Part shown: piece by piece, positions 17,220 to 24,337 of the stretch
How the letters are laid out: each line of letters begins with the position of its first letter
How positions within the stretch are numbered: position 1 is the stretch's first letter
DNA from: JADJPO01 sp046330955
GTDB taxonomy: Bacteria; Actinomycetota; Actinomycetes; Actinomycetales; Kineosporiaceae
Assembly (NCBI GenBank): GCA_046330955.1
Contig: JAXLRT010000020.1
Coordinates: 1 to 64,000 of the forward strand
Length of the DNA stretch: 64,000 nucleotides
Reading direction: 5' to 3'
Position numbers and translations under genes: made by a program
The notes under the pieces: generated by a model
What the model was told of the DNA's origin: nothing
The model's input: the letters and a program-made list of their open reading frames with translations, nothing else
The model's database searches: none

Positions 17220-18896
17220 ATGGCGGAGTTTGTGTACACCATGACCAAGGCTCGCAAGGCCGTCGGGGACAAGGTCATCCTCGATGACGTCACCATGTCG
17301 TTCTTCCCTGGCGCGAAGATCGGCATGGTCGGCCCGAACGGCGCGGGTAAGTCCACGATCCTGAAGATGATGGCCGGGCTCGACCAGCCCTCCAACGGTG
17401 AGGCCCGGCTCTCGCCCGGCTACACCGTCGGCATCCTGCTGCAGGAGCCTCCGCTGACCGAGCACAAGAGCGTGCTGGGCAACGTCGAGGAGGGCCTCGG
17501 CGAGATCAAGGTCAAGCTCGACCGCTACAACGAGATCGCCGAGAAGATGGCGGTCGACTACTCCGACGAGCTCATGGAGGAGATGGGGCGCCTCCAGGAG
17601 GACATCGACCACGCCGACGCGTGGGACCTGGACGCCCAGCTCGACCAGGCGATGGACGCGCTGCGCTGCCCGCCGCCGGACGCCGACGTGACCGTGCTGT
17701 CGGGGGGTGAGCGCCGCCGGGTCGCGCTGTGCAAGCTGCTGCTGAGCAAGCCCGACCTGCTGCTGCTGGACGAGCCCACCAACCACCTGGACGCCGAGAG
17801 CGTGCAGTGGCTGGAGCAGCACCTGGCCGCCTACGCCGGTGCCGTCATCGCCGTCACCCACGACCGGTACTTCCTCGACAACGTGGCGCAGTGGATCGCC
17901 GAGGTCGACCGCGGCCGGCTCTACCCGTACGAGGGCAACTACTCCACGTACCTGGAGAAGAAGCAGGAACGGCTGCAGGTGCAGGGCCGCAAGGACGTCA
18001 AGCTGGCCAAACGCCTCGCCGAGGAGTTGGCCTGGGTGCGGCAGAACGCCAAGGGGCGCCAGACCAAGAGCAAGTCGCGTCTGGCCCGCTACGAGGAGAT
18101 GGCCGCCGAGGCCGAGCGCACTCGCAAGCTCGACTTCGACGAGATCCAGATCCCGCCGGGTCCGCGGCTGGGCCAGGTGGTCATCGAGGCCGGCAAACTG
18201 CGCAAGGGTTTCGGCGATCGGGTGCTGATCGACGGCCTGTCGTTCTCGTTGCCGCGCAACGGCATCGTCGGCGTGATCGGCCCGAACGGCGTCGGCAAGA
18301 CCACGCTGTTCAAGACCATCGTCGGGCTCGAGCCGGTCGACTCGGGGGACCTGAAGATCGGCGAGACGGTCAAGATCTCCTACGTCGACCAGAGCCGCGC
18401 CGGCCTCGACCCGAAGAAGAACGTGTGGGAGACGGTCTCGGACGGGCTCGACTACATCAAGGTCGGCCAGGTCGAGATGCCCTCTCGCGCCTACGTTTCC
18501 GCCTTCGGGTTCAAGGGTCCGGATCAGCAGAAGCCGGCTGGGGTGCTGTCCGGCGGTGAGCGCAACCGGTTGAACCTGGCGCTGACCCTCAAGCAGGGCG
18601 GCAACCTGCTGCTGCTCGACGAGCCGAGCAACGACCTGGACGTCGAGACGCTGGGTTCGCTGGAGAACGCGCTGCTCGAGTTCCCCGGCTGCGCCGTGGT
18701 GATCTCGCACGACCGGTGGTTCCTCGACCGCGTGGCCACGCACATCCTGGCCTACGAGGGTGACGAGGAGGACCCGGCCAAGTGGTTCTGGTTCGAGGGC
18801 AACTTCGCCTCCTACGAGGAGAACAAGATCGCCCGTCTCGGCCAGGACGCCGCCCGCCCCCACCGCGTCACCTACCGCAAGCTCACCCGCGACTGA
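17220..18896 (+). CDS. ettA: Energy-dependent translational throttle protein EttA (ABC-F)
   Basis: A soluble ABC-F ATPase that binds the ribosomal E site and gates elongation according to ATP/ADP ratio. The 558-aa protein has two ABC cassettes: Walker A GPNGAGKSTILKMM near 38-51 and GPNGVGKTTLFKTI near 354-367; signatures VLSGGERRRVALC near 158 and VLSGGERNRLNLA near 441; Walker B LLLLDEPTNHLDAES and LLLLDEPSNDLDVET. The EttA arm insertion (EEGLGEIKVKLDRYNEIAEK near 88-107) and the P-site-tRNA linker with KSKSRLARYEEM near 282 are present. No membrane segments. Confidence 0.95.
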   Translation: MAEFVYTMTKARKAVGDKVILDDVTMSFFPGAKIGMVGPNGAGKSTILKMMAGLDQPSNGEARLSPGYTVGILLQEPPLTEHKSVLGNVEEGLGEIKVKLDRYNEIAEKMAVDYSDELMEEMGRLQEDIDHADAWDLDAQLDQAMDALRCPPPDADVTVLSGGERRRVALCKLLLSKPDLLLLDEPTNHLDAESVQWLEQHLAAYAGAVIAVTHDRYFLDNVAQWIAEVDRGRLYPYEGNYSTYLEKKQERLQVQGRKDVKLAKRLAEELAWVRQNAKGRQTKSKSRLARYEEMAAEAERTRKLDFDEIQIPPGPRLGQVVIEAGKLRKGFGDRVLIDGLSFSLPRNGIVGVIGPNGVGKTTLFKTIVGLEPVDSGDLKIGETVKISYVDQSRAGLDPKKNVWETVSDGLDYIKVGQVEMPSRAYVSAFGFKGPDQQKPAGVLSGGERNRLNLALTLKQGGNLLLLDEPSNDLDVETLGSLENALLEFPGCAVVISHDRWFLDRVATHILAYEGDEEDPAKWFWFEGNFASYEENKIARLGQDAARPHRVTYRKLTRD

Positions 18897-18935
18897 CCTG
18901 ACCGCACCACCCTCCCAACCCGAAACCGCCAAACC

Positions 18936-19039
18936 AAACCTGCTCATGCTCCGCTGCTGACGCGCCATGCTCCGCTGGTGACGTCGAATCGCGTCGGCCG
19001 CGGAGCATGGCGCCGCGCCTGCGGAGCATGAGCAGGTTT
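18936..19039. repeat. Nested intergenic palindrome, family P2 copy 1
   Basis: Between convergent ettA and the DUF4262 gene. The outer arms are perfect 19-mers: AAACCTGCTCATGCTCCGC at 18936-18954 and its complement at 19021-19039. The inner arms are perfect 14-mers, GCGCCATGCTCCGC at 18962-18975 and its complement at 19000-19013. All four arms share CATGCTCCGC. A second copy lies at 20966-21068, on the other side of a three-gene islet. Confidence 0.88.
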
Positions 19040-19068
19040 TGGAGGGCTTTCCGGGCGACGGCTGGACG

Positions 19069-19701
19069 TCAGGCTCGGAACGTGCCGGGCCGTGGTTGCA
19101 TCCAGTCGGGGTGCGCGTAGTCGGCGTCCCACGGGAAGCGTCCGGCGTCGTCCGCCCAGGTGAGCTGCACGGCCGGTACCGGGTACTCACGGGGGCGGTT
19201 GTAGTAGTCGTTCGCCCCGAGCAGGATCTCGCCCGGGTTGGGTACCTGTTCGACCAGCAGCTGCCTCCAGCCGCCGATGTCGACGATCTCGCCGATGGTC
19301 AGATCGTTCCCACTCATGACCTCGTGGGTGATCGAGTTCAAGACCTGGCTCGTGTCGCGCTGGTTCAGACCGAAGATCAACAGTTCGGGGTGGCCGACCC
19401 CGTACAGACCCACGGTGTAGGCGAACGATGGGGACGGCGTGGCGTCCGCGGGCGGCCCGGTCTCGGGGCGCTGGCTCGGTGGCAGCGTGCCGCGTCGTCC
19501 CGCAGTGCGAGCTGCTGCTCGGCGCTGGGCGCGATTCGGCGCCGGTGGCTCACCGAACGCCGCGCAGCAGGGGCAGCCCGGTTCACTCGGATCCGGTGTG
19601 GAGCCCAGGACATAAGTGATCGAGCAGCCGTGCTGTCGGATCATCGCGGTGGTCTGTCGGCGGACCTGGTCGCTCCAGGCGGTGATGGCCGGTGTGGTCA
19701 T
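19069..19701 (-). CDS. DUF4262 domain-containing protein
   Basis: A 210-aa soluble protein of unknown function. The C-terminal two thirds carry the DUF4262 pattern: FAYTVGLYGVGHPELLIFGLN near 92-112, then a helix-rich part and LVEQVPNPGEILLGANDYYN near 148-167. The N-terminal ~75 residues are Ala/Arg/Pro-rich with a Cys pair (GCPCCAAFGEPPAPNRAQRR near 42-61), recalling SEC-C-like or metal-binding tails placed near such domains, though the match is loose. Ribosome site GAGGGG is upstream. The gene is divergent from the XRE regulator and lies inside the palindrome-flanked islet. Confidence 0.75.
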   Translation of the reverse strand: MTTPAITAWSDQVRRQTTAMIRQHGCSITYVLGSTPDPSEPGCPCCAAFGEPPAPNRAQRRAAARTAGRRGTLPPSQRPETGPPADATPSPSFAYTVGLYGVGHPELLIFGLNQRDTSQVLNSITHEVMSGNDLTIGEIVDIGGWRQLLVEQVPNPGEILLGANDYYNRPREYPVPAVQLTWADDAGRFPWDADYAHPDWMQPRPGTFRA

Positions 19702-19807
19702 GACGTCCCCTCGTCAGTGGTATCGAACGTATGTCCGAACCGTAGGGCTGACCACCGACAAGCATGTCGTTGTCGGCCTGGCCAGCAGCCTGCCGAGAGC
19801 GAAGTGA

Positions 19808-19813
19808 TAACTT
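19808..19813 (+). promoter_or_regulatory. -10 box TAACTT of the XRE/nucleotidyltransferase pair
   Basis: TAACTT is followed by 6 nt and ATG at 19820, in a conspicuously AT-rich patch. Upstream, two CGAAC motifs 12 bp apart (19724-19728, 19736-19740) lie in the divergent spacer and could be operator half-sites; that last point is speculative. Confidence 0.45.
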
Positions 19814-19819
19814 ATATGT

Positions 19820-20395
19820 ATGCACGGTTGGGAGCTGCGCGAGCGACGACGACGCAACGGGTTGACGCTGGCCCAGGTCGGGCGGGCCAGCGGGACGGCG
19901 CAGAGCAACATCTCGGCGTACGAGCGTGGCTCGAAAGTGCCCGCGCCGCGGACGGCGGCCCGCGTGGTGGCGAGTATCGACGCCGGGTCGCGCAGCGTCG
20001 TCCATGCTCGAGGCCTGCAGACCTTTCCGGCTGCAGCGGCGCAACTTCGGCGGGGCCTGCGGGAGGGGCGGTCGACGGCTGACCTGCTGCGCGTGGTGCG
20101 ACAGACGCGCTCGGACGCGAAGTGGCTGCAGACGCGGGCCGACCGGGAGATCTTCTTCGCCGAGCCGTCCACCACGGGCGACGCGCGCTGGGATGCGATG
20201 CTGGCGGCGAGCGCCGAGGACCTCGCCCTGACGACGGGTGTTGACCCCGCGCCCTGGACGCCGGGCCACGTCCTGCCGACGTTCTGGTTCGTGGGCTCGT
20301 CACCGAGTCTGCATGCCTATGCCTTCTCGCATACGCCGATCTCGATGCTGGTACGCGGTGTCATGGTCGATCCAGCTGATCTGGTGGCCGTGTGA
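19820..20395 (+). CDS. XRE-family regulator, likely antitoxin of the following nucleotidyltransferase
   Basis: A 191-aa protein. Residues 3-55 form a Cro/cI helix-turn-helix (LRERRRRNGLTLAQVGRASG, then TAQSNISAYERGSKVPAPRT). The remaining ~130 residues are a separate domain with LRRGLREGRSTADLLRVVRQ near 74-93 and a hydrophobic C-terminus. Its stop overlaps the start of the nucleotidyltransferase (GTGA), so the two are translationally coupled. HTH regulators coupled to AbiEii/DUF6036-type nucleotidyltransferases are commonly toxin-antitoxin or abortive-infection modules. The antitoxin role is inferred from that arrangement. Confidence 0.75.
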   Translation: MHGWELRERRRRNGLTLAQVGRASGTAQSNISAYERGSKVPAPRTAARVVASIDAGSRSVVHARGLQTFPAAAAQLRRGLREGRSTADLLRVVRQTRSDAKWLQTRADREIFFAEPSTTGDARWDAMLAASAEDLALTTGVDPAPWTPGHVLPTFWFVGSSPSLHAYAFSHTPISMLVRGVMVDPADLVAV

Positions 20396-20949
20396 GTCCG
20401 CCACCTGGACGTGTCTCGGGCGCCGGTTTCGACGGCATGCTCGACGCAGAACGCATCCGTCAGCTGCTGGTGGAGCTCGGTCGGCGGCTCGTCCAGCGCG
20501 ACGTCGAAGCCCGGTTGTTCCTGGTGGGTGGGGCGGCCATGGCGTTGGCGTTCGCGCGCTCCCGCGTGACCCGAGACCTGGACGCCGTCTTCGAGCCCGA
20601 GCAGACCATCTACGACGAGGCGGCCCGTATGGCGTCGGAACTTCGGCTGCCCGATGACTGGCTGAATGACGGGGTGAAGGGATTGTTGCCCGACCGTCAG
20701 CCACCGACGGACGGTACGGGCAGTTTCACCGCGCCGGGGATTCAGGTTGGTGTGGCGTCCGCGGAATACCTGTTCGCCATGAAGGCTTTTGCCGCCCGGC
20801 AGGAAACCGACGGGGATGATCTCCGGCGGCTGCGCGACGTCCTCGGGCTGCGCAGCCTCGCGGAGGCCCTTGCGCTCGTGGAGCGCTTCTATGGTGCCGA
20901 CCGACTGCAGCCCAAGACACAGTTGCTCCTCGAGGACGTGTTCTTCTGA
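20392..20949 (+). CDS. DUF6036/AbiEii-like nucleotidyltransferase, possible toxin
   Basis: A 185-aa protein with the minimal nucleotidyltransferase pattern: LFLVGGAAMALAFARSRVT near 42-60 followed by RDLDAVFE (D62, D64 as the metal-binding acids), then ASAEYLFAMKAFAARQETDGDD near 119-140, where a Lys and an Asp pair are typical of DUF6036/AbiEii-type enzymes. The first 15 residues are probably dispensable; an internal Met (GMLDAERIRQ) at residue 16 is an alternative start. AbiEii-family toxins transfer nucleotides to tRNA or other targets. Whether this one does is not shown. It ends 17 nt before palindrome P2 copy 2. Confidence 0.75.
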   Translation: MSPPPGRVSGAGFDGMLDAERIRQLLVELGRRLVQRDVEARLFLVGGAAMALAFARSRVTRDLDAVFEPEQTIYDEAARMASELRLPDDWLNDGVKGLLPDRQPPTDGTGSFTAPGIQVGVASAEYLFAMKAFAARQETDGDDLRRLRDVLGLRSLAEALALVERFYGADRLQPKTQLLLEDVFF

Positions 20950-20965
20950 CCGGCTCACCCCACAC

Positions 20966-21068
20966 AACCTGCTCATGCTCCGTGGGCGCCACATCATGCT
21001 CCGCTGATGACGCCGATGCGGACGTCGCAGCGGAGCATGAACAGTCACCAGCGGAGCATGAGCAGGTT
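20966..21068. repeat. Nested intergenic palindrome, family P2 copy 2
   Basis: Same architecture as 18936-19039. The outer arms are perfect 17-mers, AACCTGCTCATGCTCCG at 20966-20982 and its complement at 21052-21068. The inner arms are TCATGCTCCGCTG at 20994-21006 and its complement at 21028-21040. It lies between the convergent nucleotidyltransferase gene and the ferredoxin-domain gene. The loops differ from copy 1 while the arms are kept. Confidence 0.88.
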
Positions 21069-21082
21069 CTCGCTCGGGGGTG

Positions 21083-23340
21083 TCAGGCGAAGGGTTTGGC
21101 GCGTTCGAGGAGTTCGTCCAGGCCGGGCTCGGCGGGGTTGCGGGGTTTGCCGGGGTGGATGATCGCGACCTGGCAGTTCTCGGCGGCCTCGACGAGTTCG
21201 GCGTAGGTGCCGGCGTCCGGGTCGGCGATGTAGGCCTGGCGGTTCTCGTTGTAGGCGAACATCCGGCTGTTGAGTTGCGTGCACTCGTTGCACGTCGAGC
21301 ACCGCGCCGTCTCGATCCAGGGCAGGTACGGGTCGCGCTCGTCGGGCAGCTCGTCGTCCTCGTCCTCGGCGTCGACGATGACGACGGCACCGACGGCATG
21401 CACGGCGGCACCCGCGGACGGCGTCGCCTCCGTTCCGGTCTCCGCGGACGTCGTCCGCGCCGCCAGCAGCTCGGCGCGTTCGATCTCCCACTGCGCGCGT
21501 TCGCGGTCCACCTCCCGGGCGGCGAAGGAGTTGTGGACGCCGCCCAGCTCCTGCAGCCGGCGCCAGTGTTCGACCGTGCGACTCGCCAGGCGCAGCATCG
21601 GCCGGTCCACCAGGACGCGGTGCAGGCCGTCCTCGGCATCGGCCATGAGCAGGTAGGGCAGCTCACCCGCCCAGGCGTCGGTGCCCTTGGCCAGGTGCTC
21701 GGCGAACGGGACGGCGAGCCCCGTGCTCTCGTCGTCACTGGCCAGGGCCAGGTGCGGGAGGAACCGGGCGTCCCCGGCGAACAGGTCGGCCGCGGTGAAC
21801 GGCACGTCGACCTGCTGCCGCTGCAGTTCCTCGTCGGCGAACTGCAGCGGGTGCACCGGCCAGTCGGCCTCGAGCTGCGGGTTGCCGCGCAGGCTGAAGC
21901 GGTCGGCCCAGGTCGGCCCGGCCGCCGGGTCGTAGCAGTAGGCCGGGAACACCCGTGACTCGAGCGCAGCGGCGGCCGCGATGAACGGCGGCAGATCACC
22001 CATCCACTGCCCGGCGCCGGTGTAGACGGTGAACAGCGCCGACCCCGGGGTGGCACACCCGCGTGCCACCTGGCCGGCGGCGACCGCCAGCGCCGACACC
22101 GGCACCTGCAACACGAACGCTTCGCCGTCACCGAGCGCCGCACCGGTCATCAGGCGGGGGGACAGTCCGCTGGCGCCGGCGTTGATCCGGTGCGGCATCA
22201 GGTCGTTGACACACACCAGCGCCTTGATCGGCAACCCGTCCGCCAGCGCTTCGAGCAGCGCCACGTCGTCCCCGGCGGCGAGCGTCTCGGCGTCGCAGTG
22301 CACCAGGTACTCCGGGAACATCTGCAGCAGGTCCGCGTCCAGGTCGGCGACGCTCCAGGTCTCGAACAGGGCGTCGTGGGTGTGCCCGTGGTAGCGGCCG
22401 TCGATCTCGAGCTCGGCGATGACCAGCGCCTTGGCGAGCTCGGTCGTGGCCGCCACCCGCTCGTGATGGGCGGCGATGGCCTCGCGCGGGGTCTGGTACA
22501 CGAACGGGTACCCCTCGTGCCCGGCCACCGGCACGAACTGCTGCTCCTCGAGCACCGTCAACAGCCGGCGAACCCGGGCACGCCGGGTGTCCGGACAGCA
22601 CGAACGCGGGCCGGTTCTCGGTCAGCAACCGGGACAGCGCCGCGGCGTCCAGGTCGTCGGCGAATCCCACCCCGATCGACTGCGCGAGCCGGTCCGGGGT
22701 CAGGCCGGCGGGGGAGTTGGCCTGCTCGGCGTCCAGGATGTCGGCCAGCCCCCGGCGCAGCCGGTCCATGCGTGGCCAGGCGCTGCACCCGGGCCGCCTG
22801 GACCACCGTCCAGGCGTGGATCACGATCCGGCGGGGGCTGTCGGTCGTGCAGGCCACCAGCTCGCCGTCCACGCCGCGCCGGCCCCGGGCGGCGGTGAGC
22901 TGGGCCAGCGCCGGTTCCCAGACGGCGTCCTGCGCCGTCAGCGCGGCCACGGCGGCGGACCAGCTCGCCGACAACCGGCTCACGCCGGCCTCGGCCGCCC
23001 GACGCAACGTTCCCTCGAGCGCCAACGCGGCCGGTCGCGCCTGCTCGGCGGTCTCGTCACCGGACTGCTCGATCAGGTCGTCCACCAGGTCGTCGACCAG
23101 CGCGGACAGGGCGATCACCGGCCGCACCGGGTCGTCGACCAGGATCACCGGGAAGTCGTGGCGCAGCTCCTCCAGCCGCCGGTAGGCGGCCAGCGGCGCG
23201 GCCCGCAGTCCGAGGTTCGCGACGTCGCCGAGCTGGGTGTGCGCCGTCCGGCCGGTGAGGTAGAACGCGGCCCGGTCCTGCTGACGGTTCGGACGGCGCT
23301 GCCGGGCCTTCGCCCGCAGGGCCTCGACGATCTCACTCAT
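21083..23340 (-). pseudogene. Large protein with C-terminal [4Fe-4S] ferredoxin domain, frame broken twice
   Basis: Three consecutive reading frames give one continuous protein: 23340 to about 22770, about 22769 to 22570, and about 22565 to 21083. Each switch is equivalent to one extra base, near ACGCATG (about 22770) and near CCCGGCG (about 22584). With both removed the gene is exactly 752 codons (751 aa). The joined text reads smoothly (VQRLAT/MDRLRRGLADILDA and LSGHP/RARVRRLLTVLEEQQF). The last ~75 residues are a single-cluster ferredoxin: RCSTCNECTQLNSRMFAYNE plus a distal Cys in ENCQVAIIHPG. The remaining ~650 residues match no family I recognise. It starts 8 nt inside korB's end, so it belongs to the Kor/Nfn operon. 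It is either a sequencing error or a decaying gene; a split functional gene is less likely. Confidence 0.75.
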
Positions 23341-24337
23341 GCGAACCCGCCCGCTCGCCCACCGCGAACTTGTCGAACTCGGCCTCGAGCAGCCGGTGCA
23401 CCGACTCGGCGGAGTGGGTCACGCTCTCGCGCAGGATCTGGTCATGGCGGGGCACGCTCGGGTCGTGGTAGAGGATGCCGATCGGCAGCGGGTCGATCGA
23501 GGACGCCACCTCGCGGGCCCGGTGAATGTCGGACGGGTCGTGCTCGAGGGTGTTGCGGTACAGCAACTTCGTCGACGCGCTCAGCGACAGCGCCTTCTCG
23601 TGATGCAGCAACTGCACCCGGCTCGGGTCGTGCAGCCACGGGTCGAGCAGCGACGGCATCCACTCCGGGCAGCGCTGGATGATCCGGACGAAGGCGAGCC
23701 CGTCGTGGTGGAAGGCGGCCTGGACGATGTCGTAGAGCACCTCGGGGATCCAGTCGGCCGCCTGGGCCACGAACGACACGTTCTGGACGCCGAGGGTCAC
23801 CGTCAGCGGGTTCAGCGCCTGCAGCCGCGACCCGCGAGGGGTGGTGTTGGAGATGGTGTTCGTCGGTGAGGTGGGGGAGGCCTGTTTCTTGGTGAGGCCG
23901 TAGATCTGGTTGTCGTGCACCATCACGACCATCTTCATGTTGTAACGGATGGCGTGGATCCAGTGCGCGCTGCCGATGCTGAAGCAGTCGCCGTCCCCGG
24001 TGTTGACGAACACGTGCAGGTCGGGCCGGGCCAGCCGGATGCCCTCGGCCACCGGCAGCGCCCGGCCGTGGATGCCGTGGAAGCCGTAGGTGTTCATGTA
24101 GTGCGGCAGCCGGCTGGAGCAACCGATGCCGGAGACGAAGACGGTCTTCTCGGGCCGCAGCCCCTCGTCGCGCAGGAGGCGTTGCAGCGCAGCGAGGACC
24201 GCGTTGTCGCCGCACCCCGAGCACCAGCGGGGGATGGCCTTCTGGTAGCCCTCGAGCTCGACGCGCTCGTCGTACAGCCGCAGCAGGGACTCTGCGGCAC
24301 CATGCGCGGTGGAACTGTCGTGGAGGAGATCCGTCAT
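23333..24337 (-). CDS. korB: 2-oxoacid:ferredoxin oxidoreductase, beta (TPP) subunit
   Basis: The thiamine-pyrophosphate subunit of a two-subunit 2-oxoacid:ferredoxin oxidoreductase, which decarboxylates a 2-oxoacid to the acyl-CoA and reduces ferredoxin. The 334-aa protein shows WCSGCGDNAVLAALQ near 38-52 (cluster/TPP site), GIGCSSRLPHYMNTYGFHGIHGR near 70-92, the TPP-Mg motif GDGDCFSIGSAHWIHAIRYN near 114-133, and NQIYGLTKKQASPTS near 143-157. The Cys set matches KorB-type enzymes with one [4Fe-4S]. It overlaps korA upstream by 4 nt and the ferredoxin-domain gene downstream by 8 nt. Substrate (2-oxoglutarate, pyruvate or branched acid) cannot be fixed from sequence alone. Confidence 0.9.
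   Translation of the reverse strand: MTDLLHDSSTAHGAAESLLRLYDERVELEGYQKAIPRWCSGCGDNAVLAALQRLLRDEGLRPEKTVFVSGIGCSSRLPHYMNTYGFHGIHGRALPVAEGIRLARPDLHVFVNTGDGDCFSIGSAHWIHAIRYNMKMVVMVHDNQIYGLTKKQASPTSPTNTISNTTPRGSRLQALNPLTVTLGVQNVSFVAQAADWIPEVLYDIVQAAFHHDGLAFVRIIQRCPEWMPSLLDPWLHDPSRVQLLHHEKALSLSASTKLLYRNTLEHDPSDIHRAREVASSIDPLPIGILYHDPSVPRHDQILRESVTHSAESVHRLLEAEFDKFAVGERAGSHE

Noticed and set aside
18936..21068. IS element or integron bounded by the P2 palindromes
   Set aside because: No transposase or integrase lies inside, the ends are symmetric palindromes rather than terminal inverted repeats, and no target duplication is visible.
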